From NCBI RefSeq assembly GCF_028291745.1, contig NZ_JAQGNQ010000010.1, positions 41,790 to 105,789 of the forward strand: 64,000 nt of DNA. Reading direction: 5' to 3'. This DNA comes from Ramlibacter sp. (GTDB taxonomy: Bacteria; Pseudomonadota; Gammaproteobacteria; Burkholderiales; Burkholderiaceae_C). Shown here in pieces: positions 38,423-47,965 of the stretch (the first letter of the stretch is position 1; each line of letters begins with the position of its first letter). The notes under the pieces are model-generated. The model made no database searches. It was not told the DNA's origin and worked only from the letters and a program-made list of their open reading frames with translations. The position numbers and the translations under genes were made by a program.

Positions 38423-40399
38423 ATGGATCTCGCTTCTTTCGCCCCGCACGGACTCTACGTTCCGCCACCGGTCCTCGAGGCCGCGGCGCATGTTTCGGGG
38501 ATGGCCGCATACCGCAAGCTGGTGGCGCAGGCGCAGGCCGACTACGGCGGCTACTGGGCCGGCATCGCGCGCGACGTGGTTGCCTGGAGAACGCCCTTCA
38601 GCAAGTCGCTGGACGAGAGCGAGGCACCCTTCTACAAGTGGTTCGCGGACGGGACCTTGAACGTTTCCTGGAACTGCCTGGACCGGCATGTGCAAGCGGG
38701 CAGGGGCGCCAGGACGGCCATCGTGTTCGAGTCCGACGCCGGCACGGTCACCCGCGTCAGCTACCGTGATCTGCTGGCCCGGACCTGCCGCCTGGCCAAC
38801 GCGCTGAAGGCGCGCGGCGTTCGGCGCGGCGACCGCGTCGTCATCTACCTGCCCATGAGCATCGAGGGCGTGGTGGCGATGCAGGCGTGCGCGCGCATCG
38901 GCGCAACCCACTCGGTCGTGTTTGGCGGCTTTTCAGCGCACAGTCTGCGCGACCGGATCGAGGGCGCCGGCGCGGTGATGGTCATCACCGCCGACGAGCA
39001 GGTGCGCGGGGGCAGGCACCTGCCGCTGAAGGCCATCGTCGACGAGGCCCTGGCGCTGGGTGGCTGCGACTCGGTGCGCGACGTCATCGTCTACCGCCGC
39101 ACCGGCGCTGCCGTGGCGTGGAACCCGGCGCGCGACCGCTGGCTGCACGACGAGTGCGCTGTCCAGCCAGACAGCTGCGAGCCTGAATGGGTGGGGGCCG
39201 AACATCCGCTGTTCCTGCTGTATACCTCCGGATCGACCGGCAAGCCCAAGGGCGTGCAGCATTCGAGCGGCGGCTACCTGGTGTTCGCCGCCGTCACGAT
39301 GAAGTGGACCTTCGACCTGAAGGACGACGATGTCTTCTGGTGCACCGCCGACATCGGCTGGATCACCGGCCACAGCTACATCGCCTATGGCCCGCTCGCG
39401 CTCGGCGCCACCCAGGTGATGTTCGAGGGGGTGCCCACCTACCCCGATGCGGGCAGGTTCTGGCAGATGATCCAGCGGCACGGCGTCACGATCTTCTACA
39501 CCGCGCCGACCGTCATCCGCTCGCTCCTCAAGGCAGCCGAAGCGGATGCGGCCATCCATCCGGACCGCTACGACCTCGCCAGCCTGCGCATCCTCGGCTC
39601 GGTCGGCGAGCCGATCAACCCGGCGGCGTGGGAGTGGTACCACCGGAACGTGGGTGGCGGGCGTTGCCCCATCGTCGACACCTTCTGGCAGACCGAGACC
39701 GGCGGCCACATGATCACCCCGCTGCCTGGCGCCACCCCGCTGGTCCCGGGCTCCTGCACGCTGCCGTTCCCCGGCATCGAGGCGGCGGTCGTGGACGAGG
39801 CGGGCAACGACGTGCCGAACGGCCAGGGCGGCATCCTGGTGGTGAAGAAACCCTGGCCCGGGATGATCCGCACCATCTGGGGCGACCCCGAGCGCTACCG
39901 GGCCAGCTACTTCCCGCCGGAGCTACGTGGCTTCTACCTGGCCGGCGACGGCGCGATCCGCGACGCTGGCACCGGCTACTTCACCATCACCGGCCGCATC
40001 GACGACGTGCTCAATGTCAGCGGCCACCGCCTGGGAACGATGGAGATCGAGTCCGCGCTGGTGTCGTGCACGGAACTGGTCGCGGAAGCCGCGGTGGTCG
40101 GGCGCCCCGACGACACCACCGGCGAGGCCATCTGCGCCTTCGTCGTCCTCAAGGGCAGCCGGCCCATGGGTGAAGAAGCCAGGCAGATCGCCAACACCTT
40201 GCGCAACTGGGTCGCCAGGGAAATCGGCCCGATCGCCAAGCCGAAGGACGTCCGCTTCGGCGACAACCTGCCGAAGACGCGCAGCGGAAAGATCATGCGC
40301 CGCCTGCTTCGCTCCGTCGCCGCCGGGCAAGCCATCACCCAGGACATTTCCACCCTCGAAAACCCGGCGGTACTCCAGCAGTTGGCCGAGAAGATCTGA
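38423..40399 (+). CDS. acs: Acetyl-CoA synthetase (AMP-forming)
   Basis: Enzyme of 658 residues converting acetate, ATP and CoA to acetyl-CoA via acetyl-AMP. ANL-family motifs: [20 protein letters not shown] (ATP loop), [13 protein letters not shown], the hinge [15 protein letters not shown], and the catalytic lysine region [11 protein letters not shown]. The ATG at 38423 ([10 protein letters not shown]) is preferred to a longer in-frame reading that starts inside the FNR-box region. First gene of an acs-DUF485-actP operon. Confidence 0.96.
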   Translation: MDLASFAPHGLYVPPPVLEAAAHVSGMAAYRKLVAQAQADYGGYWAGIARDVVAWRTPFSKSLDESEAPFYKWFADGTLNVSWNCLDRHVQAGRGARTAIVFESDAGTVTRVSYRDLLARTCRLANALKARGVRRGDRVVIYLPMSIEGVVAMQACARIGATHSVVFGGFSAHSLRDRIEGAGAVMVITADEQVRGGRHLPLKAIVDEALALGGCDSVRDVIVYRRTGAAVAWNPARDRWLHDECAVQPDSCEPEWVGAEHPLFLLYTSGSTGKPKGVQHSSGGYLVFAAVTMKWTFDLKDDDVFWCTADIGWITGHSYIAYGPLALGATQVMFEGVPTYPDAGRFWQMIQRHGVTIFYTAPTVIRSLLKAAEADAAIHPDRYDLASLRILGSVGEPINPAAWEWYHRNVGGGRCPIVDTFWQTETGGHMITPLPGATPLVPGSCTLPFPGIEAAVVDEAGNDVPNGQGGILVVKKPWPGMIRTIWGDPERYRASYFPPELRGFYLAGDGAIRDAGTGYFTITGRIDDVLNVSGHRLGTMEIESALVSCTELVAEAAVVGRPDDTTGEAICAFVVLKGSRPMGEEARQIANTLRNWVAREIGPIAKPKDVRFGDNLPKTRSGKIMRRLLRSVAAGQAITQDISTLENPAVLQQLAEKI

Positions 40400-40409
40400 A
40401 AGACCACCC

Positions 40410-40721
40410 ATGCAAGCCGATGACCTGGCGACCCGCGTCGCGCGCGACCCCAACTACCAGGAGCTCAAGGCCAGGCGTACGCGCATGGGCTGGTGGCTCA
40501 CGCTCGCGATGATGCTGGTGTACTACGGCTTCATCCTGCTGGTGGCATTCGACAAGCCGTTCCTGGCAACGCGCATGGGCGACGGCGTGACGACCCTCGG
40601 CATGCCGGTCGCCCTGGCCGTCATCGCCTTCACGATCGCCATCACCGCGATGTATGTGCGCCGCGCGAACCGCGAGTTCGACGTGCTGAGCGAGCGGATC
40701 ATCAAGGGAGCACTCCAGTGA
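40410..40721 (+). CDS. DUF485 inner-membrane protein
   Basis: Small protein of 103 residues with two membrane helices ([20 protein letters not shown] and [21 protein letters not shown]) and the family signature YQELKARR at the N-terminus. DUF485 proteins (such as E. coli YjcH) are the conserved partners of ActP. It overlaps actP as GTGA. Confidence 0.93.
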   Translation: MQADDLATRVARDPNYQELKARRTRMGWWLTLAMMLVYYGFILLVAFDKPFLATRMGDGVTTLGMPVALAVIAFTIAITAMYVRRANREFDVLSERIIKGALQ

Positions 40722-42451
40722 CCGCGCCGGTGCCCACTGGGCGGGTCATCAGGGCTGCGGCGATTGCCGGGCTGCTGGCTGCCTGCGGCGCCGCCTTCGC
40801 GGCCGGCGCCGACCTCGGCCAGACCGAGCGGCAGCCCACCAACTGGACGGCCATCAGCATGTTCGCCGGGTTCGTGGTGTTCACGCTCTTCATCACCAAG
40901 TGGGCTGCCGGCAGGACCAGGTCGGCTGCCGATTTCTACACCGCCGGCGGCGGCATCACCGGCTTCCAGAACGGGCTGGCCATTGCCGGCGACTACATGT
41001 CGGCCGCATCGTTCCTGGGCATTTCTGCGGCGGTGATGGTGGGCGGCTTCGACGGCCTGATCTATTCGATCGGGTTCCTGGTCGGCTGGCCGGTCGTCAC
41101 CTTCCTGCTGGCGGAGCGGCTGCGCAACCTCGGCAAGTTCACCTTCGCCGACGTGGCCGCGTTCCGCTTCGCGCAGACGCCCGTGCGCGTCTTCGCCGCC
41201 TCGGGCACGCTGGTGGTCGTCGCCTTCTACCTGATCGCGCAGATGGTCGGCGCGGGCCAGTTGATCAAGCTGCTGTTCGGGCTGGAGTACTGGATCGCGG
41301 TGGTGATCGTCGGCGCGCTGATGATGGTCTACGTGCTGTTCGGCGGCATGACGGCGACCACGTGGGTCCAGATCATCAAGGCCTGCCTGCTGCTGGCGGG
41401 GGCGACTTTCATGGCGTTCATGGTGCTCTACGGCTTCGACTTCAGCACGGAAGCGATGTTCGCCAAGGCCGTGGAAATCAAGACGGGATTGGCCGCCGCC
41501 TCCGGCAAATCACCGGCTGAAGCCGCTGCCCAGGGCTTCTCGATCATGGGTCCGGGGGGCTTCATCAAGGACCCGGTCTCGGCGATCAGTTTCGGCATGG
41601 CATTGATGTTCGGCACCGCCGGCCTGCCGCACATCCTGATGCGCTTCTTCACGGTACCCAACGCCAAGGAGGCCCGCAAGTCGGTGCTGTGGGCGACCAC
41701 CTGGATCGGCTACTTCTATCTCCTCACCTTCATCATCGGCTTCGGCGCGATCACCTTCGTGCTGACCAACCCGCAGTTCCTCGACGCCAAGGGCGCGTTG
41801 CTGGGGGGCGGCAACATGGCCGCTATTCACCTGGCCAATGCGGTCGGCGGCAATGTCTTCCTCGGGTTCATTTCGGCCGTGGCTTTCGCGACCATCCTGG
41901 CGGTGGTTGCGGGCCTGACTTTGTCCGGCGCATCGGCCGTGTCGCACGACATCTATGCCACGGTCATCAAGAAGGGCAAGGCCGACAGCGCGGCGGAACT
42001 GCGCGTGTCGAAGATGACCACGGTCGGACTCGGCATCGTTGCCGTGGTGCTGGGCATCGCCTTCGAGAAGCAGAACATCGCCTTCATGGTGAGCCTGGCG
42101 TTCGCGATCGCAGCTTCGGCCAATTTCCCGGTGCTGCTGATGTCGGTGCTGTGGAAGGATTGCACGACGCGCGGCGCGGTGATCGGTGGCTTTCTCGGCC
42201 TCCTGTCCTCGGTGCTGCTGACGCTGGTGTCGCCGGCAGTCTGGGAAGTGACCCTGGGCAACCCCCCTGGCTCGGCATGGTTCCCCTATGCCTCGCCGGC
42301 GCTGTTCTCGATGACGATCGGCTTCTTCGGCATCTGGCTGTTCTCGATCCTGGACACGAGCGCGCGCGCGGCGCAGGACCGGGCCGGATTCGCAGCGCAG
42401 CAGGTCAGATCGGAAACCGGCATTGGCGCGGTGGTGGCGTCGGGGCACTGA
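40718..42451 (+). CDS. actP: Acetate/cation symporter ActP
   Basis: Sodium:solute symporter family protein of 577 residues with about 13 membrane helices. The GTG start at 40718 overlaps the DUF485 stop and has AAGGGAG seven bases upstream. A signal-like N-terminus ([10 protein letters not shown]) is followed by family motifs [53 protein letters not shown] and [11 protein letters not shown]. Imports acetate and glyoxylate; works with Acs encoded upstream. Confidence 0.95.
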   Translation: MTAPVPTGRVIRAAAIAGLLAACGAAFAAGADLGQTERQPTNWTAISMFAGFVVFTLFITKWAAGRTRSAADFYTAGGGITGFQNGLAIAGDYMSAASFLGISAAVMVGGFDGLIYSIGFLVGWPVVTFLLAERLRNLGKFTFADVAAFRFAQTPVRVFAASGTLVVVAFYLIAQMVGAGQLIKLLFGLEYWIAVVIVGALMMVYVLFGGMTATTWVQIIKACLLLAGATFMAFMVLYGFDFSTEAMFAKAVEIKTGLAAASGKSPAEAAAQGFSIMGPGGFIKDPVSAISFGMALMFGTAGLPHILMRFFTVPNAKEARKSVLWATTWIGYFYLLTFIIGFGAITFVLTNPQFLDAKGALLGGGNMAAIHLANAVGGNVFLGFISAVAFATILAVVAGLTLSGASAVSHDIYATVIKKGKADSAAELRVSKMTTVGLGIVAVVLGIAFEKQNIAFMVSLAFAIAASANFPVLLMSVLWKDCTTRGAVIGGFLGLLSSVLLTLVSPAVWEVTLGNPPGSAWFPYASPALFSMTIGFFGIWLFSILDTSARAAQDRAGFAAQQVRSETGIGAVVASGH

Positions 42452-42579
42452 GACTGCTGCGGTGCTCGATCCCCTGTGGCGTACAGAAAGCCATGCCGCC
42501 GCGGTTCTTGAGGTCTGTGTGGCTGACGGCGGCGGCGATAGTCTGGACGCGCACCCAGCGCCCTCACCAGTTTCTGTGC

Positions 42580-43884
42580 CTATGAATGAAAGGAACAGGA
42601 CACTAGCATCACGGCTACTGCGATTGCCATCACACCGGTGGCCGCCCATCCAAACACCCGGTGACGGGTGCTCATCGTGAGGTCTCCCATCAAGGTCGAA
42701 GACTGGCCGATCCACATCATCACGACCATGATCGGAACGGAAATGACCCCGTTGACGATGGCACTCCAGACGAGGGCTTTCATCGGGTCCAGCTCGAAAA
42801 TGCTCATCAAGGCACCGAGCGCGGTCGCCGCGATGATGATGACGTAGAAGCCGCGAGCATCGTCGAAGCCCCGTGACAGGCCCGCCTTCCATCCGAACGC
42901 CTCGCTGACCGCGTAAGCAGCCGAGCCCGCCAGGACCGGCACCGCCAAGAGCCCGGTGCCGATGATGCCCAGTGCGAACAATGCAAACGCAAAGTCTCCG
43001 GCGACCGGCCGCAGCGCCTCGGCGGCCTGCGCGGAAGTCTGGATGGTGTTCGGTCCAGGGTGATTCAGTGTCACCGCCGTCGCCACAACGATGCACAGTG
43101 CGACGGCATTGGAGAACAGCATCCCGACATTCGTGTCCTGCTTGATGCGAGACAGGTGTTCGGCCGCATAGGCCGGGTGCGTTCGCAGAGCGGCGGCTTC
43201 GGGTCGGCGGCGATTGTCCTCAGCCTCCTGCGACGCCTGCCAGAAAAACAGGTAGGGACTGATGGTGGTCCCCAGGACTGCGACCACCATGCTGGCGTAG
43301 TCGCCAGCAGACATGTCCTTCGGGAAGTAGGCCCAGGGCTGCACGGTTTCAAGCAGGGCCTGGCGCCACGGAACATGCACCGACAGGATGACTGCGACAT
43401 ACGAAAACAACGCAAGCGTCAGCCACTTCAGGACCCTCACGGTCCGCTCGTAGGAGAAGTACAACTGTCCTGCAATGCACACGGCTCCGAATGCGACGAC
43501 GTAGAGCGACTGCGGGCCCCCGAGCAGCAGGCGCGAAGCGTCTGCCATCGCGCCGATGTCCGCGGCGATGTTGATCGTGTTCGCCACCACGAGGAGGCCG
43601 ACGAGAAGCACGGTGAGCCACCGCGGGCACATCAGGGCGATGTTCGCCCCGAGTCCTTGCTGCGTTACCCATCCAATGCGCGCAGACAGCATCTGGATGC
43701 CGATCATGAGCGGCGTGGTGAGCAGCAGGGTCCAGACCAGACCGAATCGGAACTGTGAACCCGCCTGCGAGTAGGTCGCGATGCCGCTTGGATCGTCGTC
43801 AGCAGCCCCGGTGATGAGGCCCGGGCCCAGGCGCTGTGCAAATCCGTTCGCGCTCTTCTTGCTCATTTTCTCTTTCGAAGCCAT
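42580..43884 (-). CDS. NRAMP-family metal-ion transporter, atypical metal site
   Basis: Inner-membrane protein of 434 residues with about 11 helices and the NRAMP fold. In helix 1 the metal-binding DPGN of classical MntH/NRAMP reads DPSG (ITGAADDDPSG, residues 25-34). In helix 6 the MPHN motif with its metal-binding methionine is replaced by ISPYLFFWQASQEAEDN. This matches the NRAMP-related clade that includes magnesium transporters rather than manganese/iron ones. Substrate is not certain. Start overlaps the upstream DUF6920 stop (TGATG). Last gene of the oxidase operon. Confidence 0.85.
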   Translation of the reverse strand: MASKEKMSKKSANGFAQRLGPGLITGAADDDPSGIATYSQAGSQFRFGLVWTLLLTTPLMIGIQMLSARIGWVTQQGLGANIALMCPRWLTVLLVGLLVVANTINIAADIGAMADASRLLLGGPQSLYVVAFGAVCIAGQLYFSYERTVRVLKWLTLALFSYVAVILSVHVPWRQALLETVQPWAYFPKDMSAGDYASMVVAVLGTTISPYLFFWQASQEAEDNRRRPEAAALRTHPAYAAEHLSRIKQDTNVGMLFSNAVALCIVVATAVTLNHPGPNTIQTSAQAAEALRPVAGDFAFALFALGIIGTGLLAVPVLAGSAAYAVSEAFGWKAGLSRGFDDARGFYVIIIAATALGALMSIFELDPMKALVWSAIVNGVISVPIMVVMMWIGQSSTLMGDLTMSTRHRVFGWAATGVMAIAVAVMLVSCSFHS

Positions 43885-44858
43885 CAGTAGGAAGTTGACA
43901 CGCCGTCAATGCTTGCCTTCCACACCAAGGCCAATTTACCGCCTTGGTACCAACCGACCTCTGCGCGCATTGGAACGAGAACCCCGCCCTGGCGCTGGTA
44001 ATCAAGGAAGCGCCCCTCCCAGGGGAGTTTGGCGTAGGCTCCTCCAAACGAACCCCACCGTCCTGGCGTGTAGATGCTCTGCACTTCCCCCGACTCGGCG
44101 AAGCGGAATTCCAGGGCGACCGTTGTTCCCTGGGCCGAGAGCGTAGCCAACGCGCGATGGTCGTCGACCGGCGTCCAGCTTAGTTCATCGCTCGGCAAGA
44201 GCGCCCATGGGTACCACGGCGCCTCGGCCAGAAAACGGTGCAAGGACCCCGAGTTCATCTCCGGCGTAGCACCGTCGTGACCGACGTCAAGAGCAGACAG
44301 CAACAGGACCTGGCCCGCACCACGCCCTTGTATCAGCGAGTCCAGAACTCGAATGTGAATGAAGGGCGCCGCGTTGACCCATGCGTCCCAAACGAATCCG
44401 GTCGCGCCTGGTGATGCAAGATGGGTCGCCTCGAAAGGCATCCAGTGGGCGGAGGTCACATCGGTGCGCAGCTCGCCGTGCTGCCTGAGTGTCACTATCC
44501 GAGGCGGACGCGGCGCGCCTGTAGGCAGCACCATCTGAAGGTAGCGACGAACAGGCGGCGGAAGACCCTCGAGCTTGCGAGCCATGGTGAGTTCGGTTCG
44601 CCGCCCGGTTTCCAGCTGATGCTTCAATGCGTCGACCTCTCGGCCATGGCGCTCTTGTTCGCCGCGCAAGACCAGAGCAGCAGCCAGCGCGCTCACGAGC
44701 AAGACGAAGCCTGCAATCGTCCATCGCCGCCTGCTTGGCGCCCAGCGACGGGACAACGGGCTGCTCACGCTGTGGTCCGCTGAGAGGCCTGCTTCACCGC
44801 TCTCCACCGGCGCTGGCCTTGCCGGCATAGAACGTGGTGACCTCCTCGATTTCAGCAT
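43884..44858 (-). CDS. DUF6920/DUF6544-like protein, membrane anchored
   Basis: Protein of 324 residues. A basic N-terminus and one membrane helix (WTIAGFVLLVSALAAALVL, about 46-64) are followed by a coiled segment and a soluble domain with GLPPPVRRYLQMVLPTG, HGELRTDVTSAHWMPFEATH and DDHRALATLSAQGTTVALEFRF. These features match a family of unknown function (DUF6920/6544). A CGGAG site supports the ATG at 44858; an ATG at 44828 is possible. It overlaps both neighbours. Its base composition looks somewhat less GC-rich than the cytochrome locus (judged by eye). Confidence 0.72.
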   Translation of the reverse strand: MLKSRRSPRSMPARPAPVESGEAGLSADHSVSSPLSRRWAPSRRRWTIAGFVLLVSALAAALVLRGEQERHGREVDALKHQLETGRRTELTMARKLEGLPPPVRRYLQMVLPTGAPRPPRIVTLRQHGELRTDVTSAHWMPFEATHLASPGATGFVWDAWVNAAPFIHIRVLDSLIQGRGAGQVLLLSALDVGHDGATPEMNSGSLHRFLAEAPWYPWALLPSDELSWTPVDDHRALATLSAQGTTVALEFRFAESGEVQSIYTPGRWGSFGGAYAKLPWEGRFLDYQRQGGVLVPMRAEVGWYQGGKLALVWKASIDGVSTSY

Positions 44859-45606
44859 CGGTCATGCTCCGGACAACATTGCGCATCTGGGCTTCCGAGT
44901 CGTTGCGCCGCTTGCCGCTTCGCAATGCTTGCAGTTGTCCCACCAGGTAGTCCTTGGGCATGCCCTCGAGCCAGGGCGCCCCAAGCTTCTGGTCGACGCC
45001 GCCATGGCAGGAGATGCACGGAGCAATGTTCCGCAGGGGAGCCCCAACGCGGACCAGCGCAGGCAATCTTTCGTCATAGGTAGTCGGCGCCGTGCGAGCC
45101 TTCGGCAAGTACGCGTAGTAGGCCGCCAAATCCTCGATGTCGCGGTCGGACAGCCTCGCCGCCAGCGCCTCCATGATGGAGCTGGCGCGCTTGGCCGCCT
45201 GGTAATCGTGCAGCTGCTTGATGACGACCTCGGGGTACTGGCCGGCCAGGTTGGGCGCACTGGAGGCGCTCATGCCCTGCGCGCCGTGGCACATCGTGCA
45301 GTTCAGGGCCAAGGTCCCTCCGCGCCCCACCGAGGCACTTCCTGCGATCCTGGCCATGCTTCGCTCAAGGACCACATTGGTGGCCTGGGGAACGTCCTTG
45401 CCTGTACCGCCGCTGTCGCTCCAGGTCGAGGGAACGCCGGCGGCGCGGCAGATACTTGCCCAGAGACCCTGGGCCGTGAAGTCGCGATGCACCGAGGGAA
45501 GCCAGACGAAGCCCACCAGCACCGACACGACCGTAAAGGTGACGAGCGAGACCACGCTCCACCGGAACCAGGGATTGCGCCAGGAGTACATGCCTTCCTC
45601 TCGCAT
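44794..45606 (-). CDS. Dihaem cytochrome c, membrane-anchored, c4-like
   Basis: Protein of 270 residues with one N-terminal membrane helix (WSVVSLVTFTVVSVLVGFVWL) and two class-I haem domains, CTMCH (LALNCTMCHGAQGMSASSAPNLAGQ) and CISCH (IAPCISCHGGVDQKLG), arranged as in cytochrome c4. The ATG at 45606 overlaps the oxidase subunit I stop (TGATG) with GGGAG upstream; an ATG at 45591 is another choice. Likely electron donor to the oxidase encoded upstream. Confidence 0.87.
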   Translation of the reverse strand: MREEGMYSWRNPWFRWSVVSLVTFTVVSVLVGFVWLPSVHRDFTAQGLWASICRAAGVPSTWSDSGGTGKDVPQATNVVLERSMARIAGSASVGRGGTLALNCTMCHGAQGMSASSAPNLAGQYPEVVIKQLHDYQAAKRASSIMEALAARLSDRDIEDLAAYYAYLPKARTAPTTYDERLPALVRVGAPLRNIAPCISCHGGVDQKLGAPWLEGMPKDYLVGQLQALRSGKRRNDSEAQMRNVVRSMTDAEIEEVTTFYAGKASAGGER

Positions 45607-47228
45607 CAGCGGCTCCCGATGGGAATGACAGGCACGTACGCCTCCTTGATGGATGCGAGCTGCGCGATGGGGTAGCCGTAGTTCACCAGGGTCAAGCCGA
45701 TCATCATGGCGAGCCAGAGGCCGAAACCGTTCAATGCGACGGGCGTATGCGCACCCGGGTGCGCCGCACGGCTGAAAGTGAAGGGCTCGACCACGCCGGC
45801 TTGCCGCCTCCTTGCGGTCGCCAGGATGTAGACCAGCAAGATGCCCGAGGCGAGCAGGATGAAGCCGCCGATGGCCGATACCGTGACTGTCCAGGCCTGG
45901 GGATGCAGGGCGGGATGCGTGTAGTCGTAATAGGCCATGCGCCGCGGAGCGCCCAGCAAGCCGACCAGGTGCCAAGGCATCGACAGCACCATCATTCCAA
46001 CGAACCAAAGCCAGACCTGGGTCTTTATGAGTTTTGGCGAAAGCGGCGCGCAGCCCGTGAGCTGCGGCCACAGCTCATAGGCCGCCATGAAGTACATCAG
46101 GACGATGGCGCCGGCGAAGATCAGGTGGAAGTGCCCCGTCACCCACTGCGTGTTGTGGATGCTTCCATTGAGCTGGTAACTCATGTTGATCAGGCCGCCG
46201 GCGCCGCCGAAGCCCAGCATGATGAAAGCGAAGGCGACCGCCAGCATCATCGGCTTGTCCCACGGCAGCGCCTTCACCCAGCCGAAGGCGCCCTTGCCGC
46301 CACGCAGGCGGCCGGCGATCTCCACGGAGGCCGTGATGGTGAACACCGTCAGCAAGGTCGGCACCGAGACCATCGCCGTCATCGCCGCATGCACGAACTT
46401 GAAGCCGGCACCCACCTGCGGATCGGCAAACAGGTGGTGGATGCCGATCGGCATCGAGAACACCAGGAACAACACGAAGGAAACCCGGCCCATGGTGTCG
46501 CTGTAGAGTCGGCCGCCGATGGCGCGCGGCACGATCGTGTAGAACACGATGTACGAGGGCATCAGCCAGAAGTACACGATGGCGTGCAGCGTCCACGAGA
46601 ACAAGACGCGTGCCAGTCCGGCGTTGATGGTGTCCGTCAGCCCGAGCGAGGCGGGCAGGATCAGCACCAGCACCTCCACCGCGGCGCCGACCGAAGTCCA
46701 GGCCCACAGGTACGCGCCCGCGACGTTGCCGAACATCGCCAGCGGCACCGGCACGCCCGGGTTCTCCTTCTTCCACAGGCGCAGGTTGACGGACATCAGC
46801 GCCACCCAGATCCACGAGCCCACCACCACGAGCACCACGCCCAGGTAATAGAGCGGGCTGGCCAGCATCGGCGGGTAGAAGGTGTACAGCACCGACGCCT
46901 TGCCGATGCCGATGGTCACGGCCGCCAGCGCCGTGCCGGCCACGACCAGCCAGAAGCCGGCCCAGGCCCAGCGCACCCCCACCAGCGGTTTCTTCAGCGC
47001 GAGTTCGGTGATGGCATAGCCGAAGCCCATGGCCACCAGCGTCGGCAGCACGTAGGCCATGACGGTACCGTGCGCCGTGACCGAGCGGTAGTAATGCTCA
47101 GGATTGTTGACCCAGGTGGAGAGCGGGCTGCGCACGTACATCTGCCAGGCGCCCAGCACGAGCGCTGCGAGGAAGGCGACGAACGCCACCCAGAAATGCG
47201 CGAGAACGAGTTTCCTAGCGAGGAACAC
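45606..47228 (-). CDS. ba3-type cytochrome c oxidase subunit I
   Basis: Haem-copper oxidase catalytic subunit, 540 residues, about 13 helices. Low-spin haem ligand in VTAHGTVMAY, CuB histidine and cross-linked tyrosine in LHAIVYFWLMPSYIVFYT, CuB histidine pair in GIHHLF, and haem ligands in VTGHFHLIF. The HAIVYFWLMPSY pattern and lack of the helix VI glutamate motif put it in the B (ba3) family, high-affinity oxidases. Start is GTG at 47228, overlapping the subunit II gene by 14 bases. Reduces oxygen to water with proton pumping. Confidence 0.94.
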   Translation of the reverse strand: MFLARKLVLAHFWVAFVAFLAALVLGAWQMYVRSPLSTWVNNPEHYYRSVTAHGTVMAYVLPTLVAMGFGYAITELALKKPLVGVRWAWAGFWLVVAGTALAAVTIGIGKASVLYTFYPPMLASPLYYLGVVLVVVGSWIWVALMSVNLRLWKKENPGVPVPLAMFGNVAGAYLWAWTSVGAAVEVLVLILPASLGLTDTINAGLARVLFSWTLHAIVYFWLMPSYIVFYTIVPRAIGGRLYSDTMGRVSFVLFLVFSMPIGIHHLFADPQVGAGFKFVHAAMTAMVSVPTLLTVFTITASVEIAGRLRGGKGAFGWVKALPWDKPMMLAVAFAFIMLGFGGAGGLINMSYQLNGSIHNTQWVTGHFHLIFAGAIVLMYFMAAYELWPQLTGCAPLSPKLIKTQVWLWFVGMMVLSMPWHLVGLLGAPRRMAYYDYTHPALHPQAWTVTVSAIGGFILLASGILLVYILATARRRQAGVVEPFTFSRAAHPGAHTPVALNGFGLWLAMMIGLTLVNYGYPIAQLASIKEAYVPVIPIGSR

Positions 47229-47793
47229 AGCTGAGCCTTTCTCCAGCGCGCGCCTTGGCCAGGAACTCGTCGGCCGGTAGCACCTGCACGCGCCCCCACA
47301 TCGCCTCGTGCCCGGTGCCGCAGTATTCGTGGCAGGGCATCAGCAGTTCGCCGGTCGCATGGAAGCTCGTGGTGAAGGTGGACACGAAGCCGGGGATCAG
47401 CATCGTGTTCGCGTTGGTGCGGCCGACGATGAAACCGTGGATCGCATCGGTGGCCGTGCCGCGGAAGGTGACCGGCAGGTCGGCCGGCACGACGATGCAT
47501 TGCGGCACGAACGAGTACTGCTGCGCGATCAGGCGCACCGTCACCTTGCCGTCCGACGCCACCGCGGTGCCCAGATTGGACTCCACGAACTCGCCCCTCA
47601 CGTGCACCGTCTTGACATCAACAGTCTCCACGCGGGAGGGCGGCATCGAAGCCCAGTGCAGGCCGGTGACGATCATCATCAGCACCAGCAGCGCGACGAT
47701 CGCCACGACGACGATGGTCCAGCGCCGTTCCGCCGCGATGGAGACGGCTTCGGATTCAGGCCCGCCCGCGGGCGACTCGATCGCGGTGCTCAC
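47215..47793 (-). CDS. Cytochrome c oxidase subunit II (CuA), ba3 type
   Basis: Protein of 192 residues with a single membrane helix (IVVVAIVALLVLMMIVTGL) and a cupredoxin domain. CuA ligands are visible: histidine in DAIHGFIVG, then CHEYCGTGHEAMWG with both cysteines, histidine and methionine. One helix and this size are typical of B-family oxidases. The GTG start overlaps the stop of the small subunit (GTGA). Takes electrons from cytochrome c and passes them to subunit I. Confidence 0.93.
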   Translation of the reverse strand: MSTAIESPAGGPESEAVSIAAERRWTIVVVAIVALLVLMMIVTGLHWASMPPSRVETVDVKTVHVRGEFVESNLGTAVASDGKVTVRLIAQQYSFVPQCIVVPADLPVTFRGTATDAIHGFIVGRTNANTMLIPGFVSTFTTSFHATGELLMPCHEYCGTGHEAMWGRVQVLPADEFLAKARAGERLSCVPR

Positions 47794-47957
47794 TGCACCG
47801 CCCCCCGCGGCAGGTAGACCACGATGTAGAAGATGAAGTAGATCGCCACCACGATGGCGGTAGCCACGCCGGCCACCGCGAAGGCCCCCGCCGGGCCACG
47901 CCGCACGATTTCGTCGACGCGCCGGTCTTCTTCGTCGGTGGGTGGGATGGGCGACAT
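47790..47957 (-). CDS. Small oxidase subunit (IIa-like), single helix
   Basis: Protein of 55 residues from the ATG at 47957 (GGAG lies 11 bases upstream; a GTG at 47969 overlapping the preceding stop is an alternative). A charged N-terminus (PTDEEDRRVDEIVRR) precedes one membrane helix (AFAVAGVATAIVVAIYFIFYIVVYL). Position directly before subunit II and this layout match the subunit IIa of ba3 oxidases. Confidence 0.8.
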   Translation of the reverse strand: MSPIPPTDEEDRRVDEIVRRGPAGAFAVAGVATAIVVAIYFIFYIVVYLPRGAVQ

Positions 47958-47965
47958 GAGGATGT

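Noticed and set aside
43895..43909. TTGAC-N5-GTCAA as an FNR box
   Set aside because: The spacer is five bases, not four, and it lies inside the end of the DUF6920-like gene.
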